From: Paenibacillus sp. JZ16
GTDB lineage: Bacteria > Bacillota > Bacilli > Paenibacillales > Paenibacillaceae
Assembly: GCF_015326965.1 (NCBI RefSeq)
Contig: NZ_CP017659.1
Coordinates: 7,143,001-7,207,000, forward strand
DNA length: 64,000 bases
Direction: 5' to 3'
Part shown: one piece after another, positions 17,512-26,757 of the stretch
Numbering within the stretch: position 1 is the first letter of the stretch
Layout: every line of letters starts with the position of its first letter
Translations under genes and position numbers: made by a program
The notes under the pieces: model-generated
Told to the model about the DNA's origin: nothing
What the model saw: only the letters and a program-made list of their open reading frames with translations
Databases searched by the model: none

Positions 17512-17916
17512 ATGACCCGAAAAAAAATGGCCCTAATTGCAGCTATGGTGCTGATGGCAGTTGCGCTTGCCGCATGCAATGACAGCAAGGCAGAATCCGG
17601 TGACGATGTGATGGCCGAACCCATCATCGTCGAGCTGTCTCTGACGCCGGAGAGCATTAAGGCTGGCGAGAAGGTACTGATCGAAGCGAAGGTGACGCAA
17701 GCCGGAAGTCCGGTGGAAGATGCGAACGCTGTGGAATTTGAAGTCACGCTGGAAGGCGGCGGCGTTCAGGCGAAGGTCCCGGTTAAGCATGATCAAGGCG
17801 GGGTATACAAAATGGAGAAAACCTTCGATGAGGCAGGAACCTATCGGATTGTTTCACATGTCACGGCGAGAGGACAACATTCCATGCCGTTAAAGGAACT
17901 GAAGGTAACAGAGTAA
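17512..17916 (+). CDS. FixH/YtkA-like lipoprotein
   Basis: A 134-residue secreted lipoprotein. The signal peptide ends in the lipobox LAAC with Cys22. The mature part is an Ig-like beta sandwich (ELSLTPESIKAGEKVLIEAK, GVYKMEKTFDEAGTYRIVSH) of the FixH/YtkA type, often found with copper or cytochrome oxidase assembly factors. No such partner is nearby here, so the role is unclear. The start follows AGAGGTG. The 195 bases before it show a TATAAT at about 17417-17422 without a convincing -35. Confidence 0.82.
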   Translation: MTRKKMALIAAMVLMAVALAACNDSKAESGDDVMAEPIIVELSLTPESIKAGEKVLIEAKVTQAGSPVEDANAVEFEVTLEGGGVQAKVPVKHDQGGVYKMEKTFDEAGTYRIVSHVTARGQHSMPLKELKVTE

Positions 17917-17928
17917 CGCATCGTTAAT

Positions 17929-17978
17929 AAATAAGGCAGCGCATGATCCGGGAAGCGGATTGTTGCGCTGCCTTATTT
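17929..17978. terminator. Bidirectional terminator between the lipoprotein gene and mtnD
   Basis: A perfect 14-bp stem (AAATAAGGCAGCGC with GCGCTGCCTTATTT) with an inner ATCCG/CGGAT hairpin. It serves two convergent genes. Confidence 0.88.
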
Positions 17979-18016
17979 CATTTTCCTGTTCAATCAGCTT
18001 CCATGAGCCTTAGGGC

Positions 18017-18553
18017 TTATTGGAATTGAGGATCTTCTACCGGTGTGGCTACCCACCCGTTCTCCTCAATGAAAAGACGAACGGCGATGATTTGCTTGTT
18101 CTCCATCAATGTGAAGAAGTGAGGCGTGTTTTCCGGTACGGAAATGACATCGCCTGGCTCAAGCTCTACATTAAAATAACCGACATCGTCGGAGCCCTTA
18201 ATAATGAAGATTCCTTTTCCGCCGACAATCGCACGGATTTCGTCTTCCGAGTGGGTGTGAACCTCTTCGAATTTTTTCAGCAGGTCCTCTATATTAGGCG
18301 TGGACTCGGATAGTGTGATGACATCCCAGATTTTGTAGCCGCGTCTTGCAGCCAAGTCACGAATTTCTTCATCAAAGATGTCCAAAATGCGCTTCTTATC
18401 GTCATCACTCAGCTTGAAATTTTCTTGAAGCGCTGCCGGGAGTTTTTCCATATTCCAGTGCTCGTAAACAACCTCTTGGTTATTCAGGAATTCCCGAACA
18501 TTCTCTTCCCCAGTAATGCGTTCGTTCGTGTTGCGAATCACAATCTCTGCCAT
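18017..18553 (-). CDS. mtnD: Acireductone dioxygenase (methionine salvage)
   Basis: A 178-residue cupin. ARD oxidises acireductone to the methionine precursor 2-keto-4-methylthiobutyrate and formate (iron form). The metal ligands are visible in EVHTHSEDEIR (two His and a Glu) and NTPHFF (third His). No other methionine salvage gene (mtnABCKW) is in the window, so it is detached from the usual cluster, but it lies head to head with metH. The binding site AGAAAGAGGG precedes the ATG. Confidence 0.9.
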   Translation of the reverse strand: MAEIVIRNTNERITGEENVREFLNNQEVVYEHWNMEKLPAALQENFKLSDDDKKRILDIFDEEIRDLAARRGYKIWDVITLSESTPNIEDLLKKFEEVHTHSEDEIRAIVGGKGIFIIKGSDDVGYFNVELEPGDVISVPENTPHFFTLMENKQIIAVRLFIEENGWVATPVEDPQFQ

Positions 18554-18722
18554 AGCTTTAACCCTCTTTCTCCCGTTGGATTAATATGTATTATAGCCCC
18601 CCTCACAGCATTTGTCATCTGCAAATGTGGATTTGTACCCATTGCAACGCAATATTTCGGCTTTTCTATTGAAAAATATTCTGATACACTAAGATTTAAC
18701 GTTTTCGGGGGAGGTTTATGAG
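18554..18722. promoter_or_regulatory. Divergent mtnD/metH control region
   Basis: 169 bases between two outward-facing methionine genes. I looked for an S-box (SAM-I) riboswitch and saw none of its conserved core, and the space is too small for one on each side. TTGAAA at about 18670 and TACACT or TAAGAT nearby are poorly spaced, so no promoter is called. Confidence 0.4.
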
Positions 18723-21700
18723 TTGAACAAGCCTAGCTTACAAGAAGTACTTAAAGAACGAATATTAATTCTTGATGGTGCCATGGGCACAATGATCCAG
18801 CAGGAGGACCTCTCAGCTGAAGATTTTGGCGGTCCGGACCTTGATGGCTGCAATGAAATGCTGGTCATTCATCGGCCGGATGTCATTCAGAAAATACATG
18901 AACAATATCTTGAAGCAGGTGCCGACCTGATTGAAACCAATACGTTTGGCGCAACCTCGGTTGTGCTTGCTGAATACGATATACCTGAACTTGCCCGAGA
19001 AATTAACCTGAAAGCGGCTCATTTGGCCCGTGCAGCGGTTGAAAAATATTCCACGCCGGACAGCCCGCGCTATGTGGTCGGAGCGATGGGTCCGACAACC
19101 AAGACGCTATCGGTTACCGGCGGTGTGACCTTTGCCGAATTGATCGAGAGCTACGAGGAGCAAGCCGTTGCCTTGATTGAAGGCGGGGTTGATGCGCTTT
19201 TGCTCGAAACATCGCAGGATACATTAAACGTGAAAGCCGGGAGCATTGGGATTCGCCAAGCGTTTGATAAAACGGGCGTCACGCTTCCAATCATGATATC
19301 CGGAACGATTGAGCCGATGGGCACGACGCTGGCCGGACAAAATATTGAAGCTTTCTACATTTCATTAGAACATCTGAATCCCGTATCCATTGGCCTAAAC
19401 TGTGCGACTGGCCCGGAATTCATGCGTGACCATATTCGCTCCTTATCCGAAATGTCCAGAAGCGCGATCAGCTGTTATCCTAACGCGGGTCTCCCGGACG
19501 AGAATGGGCAGTACCACGAATCTCCTGAATCGTTGGCTCAAAAGATGGGGGCTTTTGCTGAAAAAGGCTGGCTTAACATTGCCGGCGGTTGCTGTGGGAC
19601 AACACCGGACCATATTCGCGCATTAAAACAAACGATGGATGGCTTCTCCCCACGACCGCTGGATGGTGGACATTTGCCGGCATTATCCGGTATCGAGCCG
19701 GTATATATCGAGCAGGAAAACCGACCGTATATGGTAGGGGAGAGAACGAATGTTCTGGGTTCCAGAAAGTTTAAGCGTTTAATCGTAGAAGGTAAATACG
19801 AGGAAGCCTCCGAGATCGCCCGTGCACAGGTTAAGAATGGCGCACATGTCATTGATGTGTGCGTACAGGATCCGGATCGTGAAGAATCGGAAGATATGAT
19901 TAAGTTCCTGGAGCTCGTAGTTAAAAAGGTTAAAGTGCCGCTTATGATCGATACGACGGATCCGGCAGTAATTGACTTGGCGCTGCAATATTCGCAAGGG
20001 AAAGCGATTATTAACTCCATTAACCTTGAAGACGGTGAAGAGAAATTTGAGCATGTGATCCCGTTGGTGCATAAATACGGTGCCGCGGTTGTTGTTGGAA
20101 CTATTGATGAGACCGGTCAGGCAATCCATCGCGATGACAAGCTCAAGGTGGCCCAGCGTTCATATGATCTGTTGGTGAACAAATATGGGGTCTCGCCAGA
20201 GGACATTATTTTCGACACACTTGTATTCCCGGTAGGTACGGGGGACGAGCAGTATATCGGATCAGCCAAGGAAACGATTGAAGGCATCCGCATAATTAAA
20301 GAAGCCATGCCAAAAGTGCATACCATTCTCGGCATCAGCAACGTTTCCTTTGGATTGCCGGAAGCGGGTCGTGAAGTCTTGAACTCCGTTTATCTGTACG
20401 AATGTACGAAGGCCGGATTGGACTACGCGATCGTGAATACGGAGAAGCTGGAGCGTTATGCCTCGATCCCTGAAGAAGAGCGTCGTCTAGCCGAGGACCT
20501 GATTTACAGAACCAATGATGAGACGCTGGCGGCTTTTGTCGCGGCTTTCCGGGATAAGAAGGTAGAGAAGAAGGTTAAGGTATCCAACCTGACGCTTGAG
20601 GAGCGACTTGCATCCTATGTGGTGGAAGGTTCCAAGGAAGGCCTCATTCCGGATCTAGATGAAGCATTAACCAAATACGGCGCGCTGGAGATCATTAATG
20701 GACCTCTGATGGCCGGGATGACCGAGGTTGGACGTTTGTTCAACAACAACGAACTGATTGTCGCGGAGGTGCTGCAAAGCGCCGAAGTGATGAAAGCCTC
20801 CGTGGCGTATCTCGAATCCTTTATGGAGAAAAACGAGTCGTCGGTCAAAGGGAAAATCATGCTTGCCACCGTGAAGGGGGACGTGCATGATATCGGTAAA
20901 AACCTGGTGGAGATCATCTTATCCAACAATGGTTACCAAATCATTAATTTGGGTATAAAAGTACCACCAGAGCAAATTATCGAGGCATACCGCCGCGAAC
21001 AGCCCGATGCTATCGGCTTGTCCGGATTGCTCGTGAAGTCAGCCCAACAGATGGTATCCACCGCCCAGGATTTGAAGAACGCGGGCATTAGCGTTCCGAT
21101 CATGGTAGGCGGGGCGGCTCTTACACGAAAATTCACGAAGACCCGCATTCGTCCCGAGTATGACGGCATGGTGCTTTACGCGAAGGACGCAATGGATGGT
21201 CTTGCGTTGGCCAACCAGCTCAGCGATCCGGTCCAGCGGACGAGAATCGCGGAAGAGATCAAGGCAGAGCAGGAAGCCGATGCTGCGGCTCCGCAAGTGG
21301 TTAAAGTAATGCCGAAGCTGTCAGAAGGACTGCGCTCCAAAATTTCGACCGATGCTCCTGTATATTTACCACCGGATATGGAGCGGCATGTGCTCCGAAA
21401 TTATCCGATTTCGCATATTCTGCCATATATCAACATGCAGATGCTGTTAGGACATCATTTAGGTCTGAAAGGTTCAGTGGAACAGCTGCTTAAAGCCAAG
21501 GATCCCAAGGCGGTATCGCTTAAGGAAACCGTTGATGGCATTCTGGAAGAGGCCGTTCAATCGGGGATCATACAGGCGCATGCGATGTACCGTTTCTTCC
21601 CGGCACAGTCTAGAGGAAATGACATTCTCATATACGATCCAAAAGATACAACAAAAGTATTGCATACCTTTACGTTTCCGAGACAGCAGGTTGAGCCGTA

Positions 21701-22163
21701 CCTGTGCTTGGCGGATTTCCTGAAATCCGTAGACAGCGGGGTTATGGATTACGTTGGATTCCTTGTCGTTACGGCCGGTCACGGCGTCGGAAAATTGTCC
21801 GGGGAATGGAAGGACAAGGGTGACTATTTGCGCTCCCATGCACTTCAATCGGTCGCGCTGGAAACGGCAGAAGGGCTGGCGGAGCGGATTCACCATATGA
21901 TGCGGGATACTTGGGGATACCCCGATCCGGCAGACATGACAATGAAACAGCGCTTGGGTGCGAGATACCAAGGCATTCGCGTATCCTTCGGATATCCGGC
22001 CTGTCCGGATCTGGAGGATCAGGAACCGTTATTTAAATTGATGCAGCCGGAGGATATCGGCGTTCATCTTACCGAAGGTTTCATGATGGAACCGGAGGCA
22101 TCGGTATCCGCTATGGTCTTCAGCCACCCGGAGGCTCATTATTTTAACGTGGATAAAGCTTAA
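18723..22163 (+). CDS. metH: Cobalamin-dependent methionine synthase MetH
   Basis: Full four-module enzyme of 1146 residues that methylates homocysteine using methyl-tetrahydrofolate through cobalamin. Module 1 (about 1-310) binds homocysteine and zinc (Cys227 in GLNCATG, Cys290 and Cys291 in GGCCGTTP). Module 2 (about 325-585) is the folate barrel (VGERTNVLGSRKF). Module 3 (about 615-845) is the helical cap and B12 fold, with axial His722 in GDVHDIGKNL. Module 4 (about 850-1146) is the SAM-dependent reactivation domain. The start is TTG behind GGGGGAGG. Confidence 0.97.
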   Translation: MNKPSLQEVLKERILILDGAMGTMIQQEDLSAEDFGGPDLDGCNEMLVIHRPDVIQKIHEQYLEAGADLIETNTFGATSVVLAEYDIPELAREINLKAAHLARAAVEKYSTPDSPRYVVGAMGPTTKTLSVTGGVTFAELIESYEEQAVALIEGGVDALLLETSQDTLNVKAGSIGIRQAFDKTGVTLPIMISGTIEPMGTTLAGQNIEAFYISLEHLNPVSIGLNCATGPEFMRDHIRSLSEMSRSAISCYPNAGLPDENGQYHESPESLAQKMGAFAEKGWLNIAGGCCGTTPDHIRALKQTMDGFSPRPLDGGHLPALSGIEPVYIEQENRPYMVGERTNVLGSRKFKRLIVEGKYEEASEIARAQVKNGAHVIDVCVQDPDREESEDMIKFLELVVKKVKVPLMIDTTDPAVIDLALQYSQGKAIINSINLEDGEEKFEHVIPLVHKYGAAVVVGTIDETGQAIHRDDKLKVAQRSYDLLVNKYGVSPEDIIFDTLVFPVGTGDEQYIGSAKETIEGIRIIKEAMPKVHTILGISNVSFGLPEAGREVLNSVYLYECTKAGLDYAIVNTEKLERYASIPEEERRLAEDLIYRTNDETLAAFVAAFRDKKVEKKVKVSNLTLEERLASYVVEGSKEGLIPDLDEALTKYGALEIINGPLMAGMTEVGRLFNNNELIVAEVLQSAEVMKASVAYLESFMEKNESSVKGKIMLATVKGDVHDIGKNLVEIILSNNGYQIINLGIKVPPEQIIEAYRREQPDAIGLSGLLVKSAQQMVSTAQDLKNAGISVPIMVGGAALTRKFTKTRIRPEYDGMVLYAKDAMDGLALANQLSDPVQRTRIAEEIKAEQEADAAAPQVVKVMPKLSEGLRSKISTDAPVYLPPDMERHVLRNYPISHILPYINMQMLLGHHLGLKGSVEQLLKAKDPKAVSLKETVDGILEEAVQSGIIQAHAMYRFFPAQSRGNDILIYDPKDTTKVLHTFTFPRQQVEPYLCLADFLKSVDSGVMDYVGFLVVTAGHGVGKLSGEWKDKGDYLRSHALQSVALETAEGLAERIHHMMRDTWGYPDPADMTMKQRLGARYQGIRVSFGYPACPDLEDQEPLFKLMQPEDIGVHLTEGFMMEPEASVSAMVFSHPEAHYFNVDKA

Positions 22164-22189
22164 CATTTGAATACCGGTACAGCCGGTTT

Positions 22190-22218
22190 GAAATCCTCCG
22201 AATGTTTCGGGGGATTTC
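22190..22218 (+). terminator. Hairpin after metH
   Basis: Stem GAAATCCTCCGAA with TTCGGGGGATTTC (one G-U pair). The following bases (TCCGGTTT) are only moderately T-rich, so it may be a partial terminator or separate metH from rnz by processing. Confidence 0.6.
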
Positions 22219-22249
22219 TCCGGTTTACAACCGAAAGGGGAGAAGAGGG

Positions 22250-23179
22250 ATGGAACTCTATTTTTTAGGGACAAATGCGGGGGTTCCTACGCTGCAGCGT
22301 AACGTGACCTCGATTGCACTGCGTTTGCTGGAAGAGCGAAGAAGTCTGTGGCTGTTTGATTGTGGAGAAGGCACGCAGCATCAAATATTGAAATCCCCGC
22401 TCAAGCTGTCCAAGCTTGAGAAGGTATTTATTACCCATATGCATGGTGATCATGTGTTCGGGTTGCCAGGTTTGCTGTCCAGCCGAGGTGCCCAAGGGGT
22501 AACTTCACCCCTGACGATATACGGTCCCCCAGGTATAAAGACATTCATTGATACTACGCTGAGCATCAGCCAATCGCGCGTACCCTATACGATGGAGGTC
22601 ATTGAGCATACCGGGGGCATGTTGTTTGAGGACGATCACTTCCTCGTGGAATCGGCAAAGCTGGATCACAGGGCCGAGAGTTATGGATACCGTATCGTGG
22701 AGAAGGATCTTCCCGGCAGTCTGGACCTGAAACGGTTGGCGGATTATGGACTCAAGCCAGGACCGCTTTATGGCAAGCTGAAACGAGGGGAAAGCGTGGA
22801 ACTCGGCGACGGACGATGGATTCATGCCTCAGATGTGCTCCTGACACCGAAAAAAGGGAGAGTGGTCACGATTCTCGGGGATACAAGGCCATGCCCTGGG
22901 GTGGATACTCTGGCCAAAGGTGCCGATCTGTTGGTTCATGAAGCCACTTTCATGGAGGATCTGTCTGAACTCGCGCACGAATACTATCATAGTACGGCTA
23001 AACAGGCGGCAGAAGCAGCGAAACGGGCTGAAGCAAGATCGTTATTCCTGACCCATTTCAGCTCCCGTTATAAGGATATAGAGCATTTGCAGCCGCTGCT
23101 CAAGGAAGCGCAGGAGATTTTTGCGAATACACGCTTGGCAGAGGATTTTGGCCTGTACCCCATCCAGCGCAAATCATGA
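22250..23179 (+). CDS. rnz: Ribonuclease Z (tRNA 3' processing)
   Basis: A 309-residue metallo-beta-lactamase fold nuclease that trims tRNA 3' ends. The zinc motif HMHGDH covers His63, His65, Asp67 and His68, followed by VFGLPGLL; other ligands sit in LDHRAESYGYR, ILGDTRP and LTHFSSRY. The exosite arm lies in GLKPGPLYGKLKRG. The start at 22250 follows AAGGGGAGAAGAGG. Confidence 0.95.
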   Translation: MELYFLGTNAGVPTLQRNVTSIALRLLEERRSLWLFDCGEGTQHQILKSPLKLSKLEKVFITHMHGDHVFGLPGLLSSRGAQGVTSPLTIYGPPGIKTFIDTTLSISQSRVPYTMEVIEHTGGMLFEDDHFLVESAKLDHRAESYGYRIVEKDLPGSLDLKRLADYGLKPGPLYGKLKRGESVELGDGRWIHASDVLLTPKKGRVVTILGDTRPCPGVDTLAKGADLLVHEATFMEDLSELAHEYYHSTAKQAAEAAKRAEARSLFLTHFSSRYKDIEHLQPLLKEAQEIFANTRLAEDFGLYPIQRKS

Positions 23180-23552
23180 GCAGAACACCGCTGTTATTTA
23201 CAGGGAAATATCGAGTGATTGAGTGAATTATTTTCCGGGAAAGCGCAGGAAATGACAAAGCGGTTCATAATCACTAACCCTTGGACACAGTCTTCGATCT
23301 CTTTCGACTATTCAGCCGCCGGACTGAAGAGCTGTCCACGAACCTTGCAACCGGAAGTAGCCTTCTTTACAATAATACTAACCGGGGTTTCTACGTTAGG
23401 AAACATCTGCTCAGATTATGAACCATGGTTATACATATTTATTTTGAAATATGACGATGAGTAACGACACGGCGATGCCGAGAACGCTAATACTTTAATC
23501 AATGAATCATTTATGGCGTGAAGGAAAGAAATAAAGAAGGTGCTATCAATTC
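23180..23552. other. 373-base region without a recognisable gene
   Basis: An 81-codon frame (TTG at 23219 to 23464) crosses most of it, but has no ribosome binding site and no family resemblance, so I do not call it. I see no clear hairpin terminator after rnz and no strong promoter for the next gene. Confidence 0.5.
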
Positions 23553-24347
23553 ATGGAAAAACCAAAACCAAAAGGATTGCTGATTGACCTGGATGGAACG
23601 CTGTATCATGGCCGTTATCGGATTGAGGGGGCAGACCTTCTCATCGAGCGGCTGAAGGAATTGCAGATTCCATTTCTGTATGTAACGAATAATTCATCAC
23701 GAACACCGGAGCAAGTGGCGGCGCATCTGATGGAGATGGGAATACCCGCCTTGCCGGAGGAAGTATGCACCTCCTCCTTGGCTGCTGCTAAATATATCGC
23801 TGAGGAGTCGCCGGGTGCCAGAGTGGCAATGCTTGGCGAAGAGGGGCTCCGTGAAGCGCTCTTGTCCGCAGGTCTGAACATCGTGGAGCAGTCCCCTGAA
23901 TATGTCATTCAAGGAATCGACCGCTCGTTCCATTACGAGAAGTTAACCCGTGCCGTTCGCTGGATTCAGGAGGGAGCCGCGTCGATATTGACCAATCCGG
24001 ACTTGCAGCTTCCATCGGATACCGGCTTGATGCCCGGTGCAGGATCGCTCGGCGCTGCGATCGAAGCTGCTTCCGGAGTGAAACCGACGGTCATCGGAAA
24101 GCCGTCCTCGATATTAATGAAATTTGCTTCGGATCGCCTTGGTTTGGCTCCGGAGGACACTTATGTAATCGGAGATAATATACGTACGGATATCGCGGCT
24201 GGCGCGCATGCCGGCTGTAAGACGGTGCTCGTTATGACCGGAATCACGACCGATCTCAATATGGAGGCCCATATGGAAGCCACGGGTGTCACACCGGATT
24301 TTATCTGCCGGGATTTAAGCGAAGTGAAAGATCTGCTGTGTTCATAA
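23553..24347 (+). CDS. HAD-IIA family hydrolase (NagD/YutF-like)
   Basis: A 264-residue HAD phosphatase of subfamily IIA. Motif I is LIDLDGTLYHG, motif II sits in YVTNNSSRTPEQVA (the TNN signature of the NagD/AraL group), the C2-type cap follows, then IGKPSS and motif IV VIGDNIRTDIAAG. Relatives dephosphorylate sugar or nucleoside phosphates, and the substrate here cannot be read from sequence. The start follows AAGAAGGTG. It stands 53 bases ahead of the DNA repair operon and may be part of it. Confidence 0.88.
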   Translation: MEKPKPKGLLIDLDGTLYHGRYRIEGADLLIERLKELQIPFLYVTNNSSRTPEQVAAHLMEMGIPALPEEVCTSSLAAAKYIAEESPGARVAMLGEEGLREALLSAGLNIVEQSPEYVIQGIDRSFHYEKLTRAVRWIQEGAASILTNPDLQLPSDTGLMPGAGSLGAAIEAASGVKPTVIGKPSSILMKFASDRLGLAPEDTYVIGDNIRTDIAAGAHAGCKTVLVMTGITTDLNMEAHMEATGVTPDFICRDLSEVKDLLCS

Positions 24348-24400
24348 TGAGTGAGAGTGTACATGTAAACTTTTGTGATTGACGAAAGGGAAGATGAATG

Positions 24401-25219
24401 ATGCCGGAACTGCCGGAAATGGAAAATTACCGAAGATTGTTATCGCAGAGCATTTTGAATGTGCCGATTACAAATGTCGTCGTGAACCGTGAAAAATCAC
24501 TGAATGTGACCGTTGATGAGTTTACTTCCGTGTTAAAGGGAAGCAAGGTCATTTTTGTGGAACGTAGAGGCAAGCACCTCATATTCCATTTGCATAACGG
24601 AGGCAGACTGCTGCTTCACCTTATGCTGGGCGGCATTTTGTATTTGGGGCATAAAGATGAGGAGCGTCCATCAAGGTCGACCCAGGTCGAGATCACCTTT
24701 GGCGATCAGGTGCTGTACTTTATCGGACTGCGTCTGGGTTACTTGCATTTCCTGACAGCCAGAGAGACGGAAAATGCGCTTAAAGAGCTTGGTCCTGAAC
24801 TTCTGGATCGGCGAATGACCAAAGCGCGCTTTGTCGAACGGATTGGAAAACGGCGGGGCGCTTTAAAAACTACGCTGGTCAATCAGCAGGTTGTCGCCGG
24901 GATCGGCAACTGTTATGCGGATGAGATTGCCTTTGATGCCCGCATTCACCCGCTGTCCAAAATCCAGGATTTATCGGAGCAGTCTTTAGAGCAGTTATAC
25001 GAGAGTACCGTTAAAGTGATGCGCGAGGCGACGGATGGCGGCGGATATATGGAAATGCCGTTTCAGGAAGGGGATACCCTGACAGGGGCTTACAATGACG
25101 AGTGCAAGGTGTATGATCGCGAAGGAGAGCCTTGTGTTCGCTGCGGTACGCCGATCGTGAAGATGGAGCATACCTCGCGCAAAGTGTTCTTTTGTCCGAA
25201 CTGTCAGCATGAAGCCTAA
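24401..25219 (+). CDS. Formamidopyrimidine-DNA glycosylase (Fpg/Nei) family protein
   Basis: A 272-residue base-excision repair glycosylase/AP lyase. I start it at the second of two adjacent ATGs (24401), because the catalytic proline must be residue 2 after Met removal: the protein then begins MPELPEME. The lysine of the RRGKHL loop, the H2TH region with VAGIGNCYADE, and a C-terminal zinc finger of CVRC and CPNC spaced 16 apart are all present. It differs enough from standard MutM (PEMEN start, HLIFHLHNGG) to be a paralogue with an unknown lesion preference. It overlaps the endonuclease IV gene by 11 bases. Confidence 0.9.
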   Translation: MPELPEMENYRRLLSQSILNVPITNVVVNREKSLNVTVDEFTSVLKGSKVIFVERRGKHLIFHLHNGGRLLLHLMLGGILYLGHKDEERPSRSTQVEITFGDQVLYFIGLRLGYLHFLTARETENALKELGPELLDRRMTKARFVERIGKRRGALKTTLVNQQVVAGIGNCYADEIAFDARIHPLSKIQDLSEQSLEQLYESTVKVMREATDGGGYMEMPFQEGDTLTGAYNDECKVYDREGEPCVRCGTPIVKMEHTSRKVFFCPNCQHEA

Positions 25220-26057
25220 AGTCCGAATTGGGAGCCATGTCAGCACACGGGGCGGATTTCTCGCAGCAGCCCAGCATGCAGCCGGGATCGGTTCACTAGC
25301 CTATCAGTATTTCCCGAAAAATCCGCGCAGTCTTCACTTAAAGATGCCGGACGTTCGCAATGCCGCCGCCTGCTCCAAGTTTTGTCAGGAACAAGGACTC
25401 GTTTCGATCGCGCACACCCCATATCCGACGAATATGGCGGTTGGCTTAACCCGGGGCGAAGCGTTTTACCAGTTGACGGTAGATTCCCTGAAGAATGATC
25501 TCATGATTGCCGAGGCTTGCGGATCGCTGGGTATCGTGGTTCATTTTGGGCATCTCAAGAGCCAGGATATCCTTGAAGGGTATCAGAATATTATCCGCTG
25601 CATGAATGATGTGTTGTCTTCCTGGACGGGAAGGGCTAAGCTGCTGATCGAGAATCAGGCGGGGGATCATGGATCTATGGGGATGACGCTTGAAGAGAGC
25701 GTGAAGGTCAGACAGCTTGCTGATTATCCGGAGAAAATAGGCTTTTGCCTGGATACCTGCCATTTGTTTGCCGCCGGAGGTTGGGATATTTCGAATACGG
25801 ATGAGCTCCTTGCCAGGGGCAAATCGCTGGGCTATTGGGAATCTGCCGTTGCCGTTCATTTGAACGATTCGAAATATGGGGCCGGTTCAAGAAAAGATCG
25901 CCACGCCCGCATCGGACAAGGTATGATAGGAACAGAAGCGCTGAAACGTCTGGTTCTGGCACCGGAACTTGCAGGCAAGGCATTTGTCCTGGAAAGTGAA
26001 AAAGGGGCTGACGGCACGCATAGGGAAGACATCGCCAAGGTGCTGTCCTGGTCCTGA
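25209..26057 (+). CDS. nfo: Endonuclease IV (AP endonuclease)
   Basis: A 282-residue TIM-barrel AP endonuclease that cuts DNA at the abasic sites left by glycosylases. It begins VRIGSHVSTRGGFLAAA and has the zinc ligands in IAHTPYPTN, VVHFGH, LLIENQAG, CLDTCHLFAAGGWDI, VHLNDSKYGAGSRKDRH and LESEKG. The order of these motifs matches Nfo. Its start lies inside the end of the glycosylase gene with no strong binding site, so it is probably translated by coupling, which puts two consecutive repair steps in one message. Confidence 0.95.
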   Translation: MKPKVRIGSHVSTRGGFLAAAQHAAGIGSLAYQYFPKNPRSLHLKMPDVRNAAACSKFCQEQGLVSIAHTPYPTNMAVGLTRGEAFYQLTVDSLKNDLMIAEACGSLGIVVHFGHLKSQDILEGYQNIIRCMNDVLSSWTGRAKLLIENQAGDHGSMGMTLEESVKVRQLADYPEKIGFCLDTCHLFAAGGWDISNTDELLARGKSLGYWESAVAVHLNDSKYGAGSRKDRHARIGQGMIGTEALKRLVLAPELAGKAFVLESEKGADGTHREDIAKVLSWS

Positions 26058-26074
26058 TTAAGGGAGAGAGTAAT

Positions 26075-26413
26075 ATGATTCATCTGTATTTAGACGACTG
26101 GCGCCCCAATCCGAAAGGATTTGCGCTGGCACGAAGCGGGGAAGAGTGTTTGCTGATGCTCCGTGAATGTGAAGTGGATGTTCTGTCCCTTGACTTTGAA
26201 TTGGGACATGGCCAAATGAACGGCGGAGACGTGGTTGCAGCCATGATCGCCGAAAATCTGCAGGCCCGAGAAATATATTTGCATACCTCAAGCCCATCTG
26301 GCAGAAGAAAAATGTATGAGCTGCTCTATGAGCATATGCCGGAAAGCGTCCGGGTTCACAATGGACCGATGCCGGAATCCGTTCTGCGGGAAGTCGCCCA
26401 GGGTTCAAGATGA
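26075..26413 (+). CDS. Cyclic-phosphate processing receiver domain protein (cREC)
   Basis: A 112-residue stand-alone receiver-like protein. It starts IHLYLDDWRPNPKGFALARS and continues VDVLSLDFELGHG, and YLHTSSPSGRRKMYELL. The paired acidic residues at strand 1 and the Asp of strand 3 resemble a response-regulator receiver, and the DDxRP start with the HTSS segment matches the family described computationally as cREC, proposed to act on cyclic phosphates in RNA or nucleotide signalling. No activity is proven. The start follows AAGGGAGAGAG, and it overlaps the thioredoxin gene by 4 bases. Confidence 0.75.
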   Translation: MIHLYLDDWRPNPKGFALARSGEECLLMLRECEVDVLSLDFELGHGQMNGGDVVAAMIAENLQAREIYLHTSSPSGRRKMYELLYEHMPESVRVHNGPMPESVLREVAQGSR

Positions 26414-26757
26414 TAGAGGTAACGCAGCGTGAATTGACGGAGAGGCTTGAATGGCACGAGCGCCTGACGAAACGGGATGCGAATGCGGACCCAGTCATCG
26501 TATTTTTGCATACGCCATTATGCGGCACATGTGCCGCTGCGCGTAAGATGATCAACATTGTAGAACATGTGGTGCCGGATGTACAGCTGCTCGAAGCCGA
26601 TGTGAACTTTCTTCCGGACATTGTGGAACGGTATCAAATCCGCAGTGTTCCTGCATTGCTGGCTATTCAGTCGAGTCCCCTCCCCGCACCGGAGGTGCTG
26701 TACCGGATGGGTTCCGTGCAGGATATCGTGAGTTTTGTGAGGAGCGTGAAGCCATGA
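26410..26757 (+). CDS. Thioredoxin-like protein
   Basis: A 115-residue thioredoxin fold. The active site is CGTC in FLHTPLCGTCAAARKM, with the cis-proline in IRSVPALL. CGTC instead of CGPC and a somewhat diverged core suggest a specialised reductant instead of the main thioredoxin. It overlaps both neighbours by 4 bases. Confidence 0.88.
   Translation: MIEVTQRELTERLEWHERLTKRDANADPVIVFLHTPLCGTCAAARKMINIVEHVVPDVQLLEADVNFLPDIVERYQIRSVPALLAIQSSPLPAPEVLYRMGSVQDIVSFVRSVKP

Noticed and set aside
18554..18722. S-box (SAM) riboswitch for metH or mtnD
   Set aside because: No conserved core helices or GGCAACC-like segment found, and the gap is short.
23219..23464. 81-codon frame between rnz and the HAD-IIA gene
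   Set aside because: TTG start without binding site and no recognisable features.
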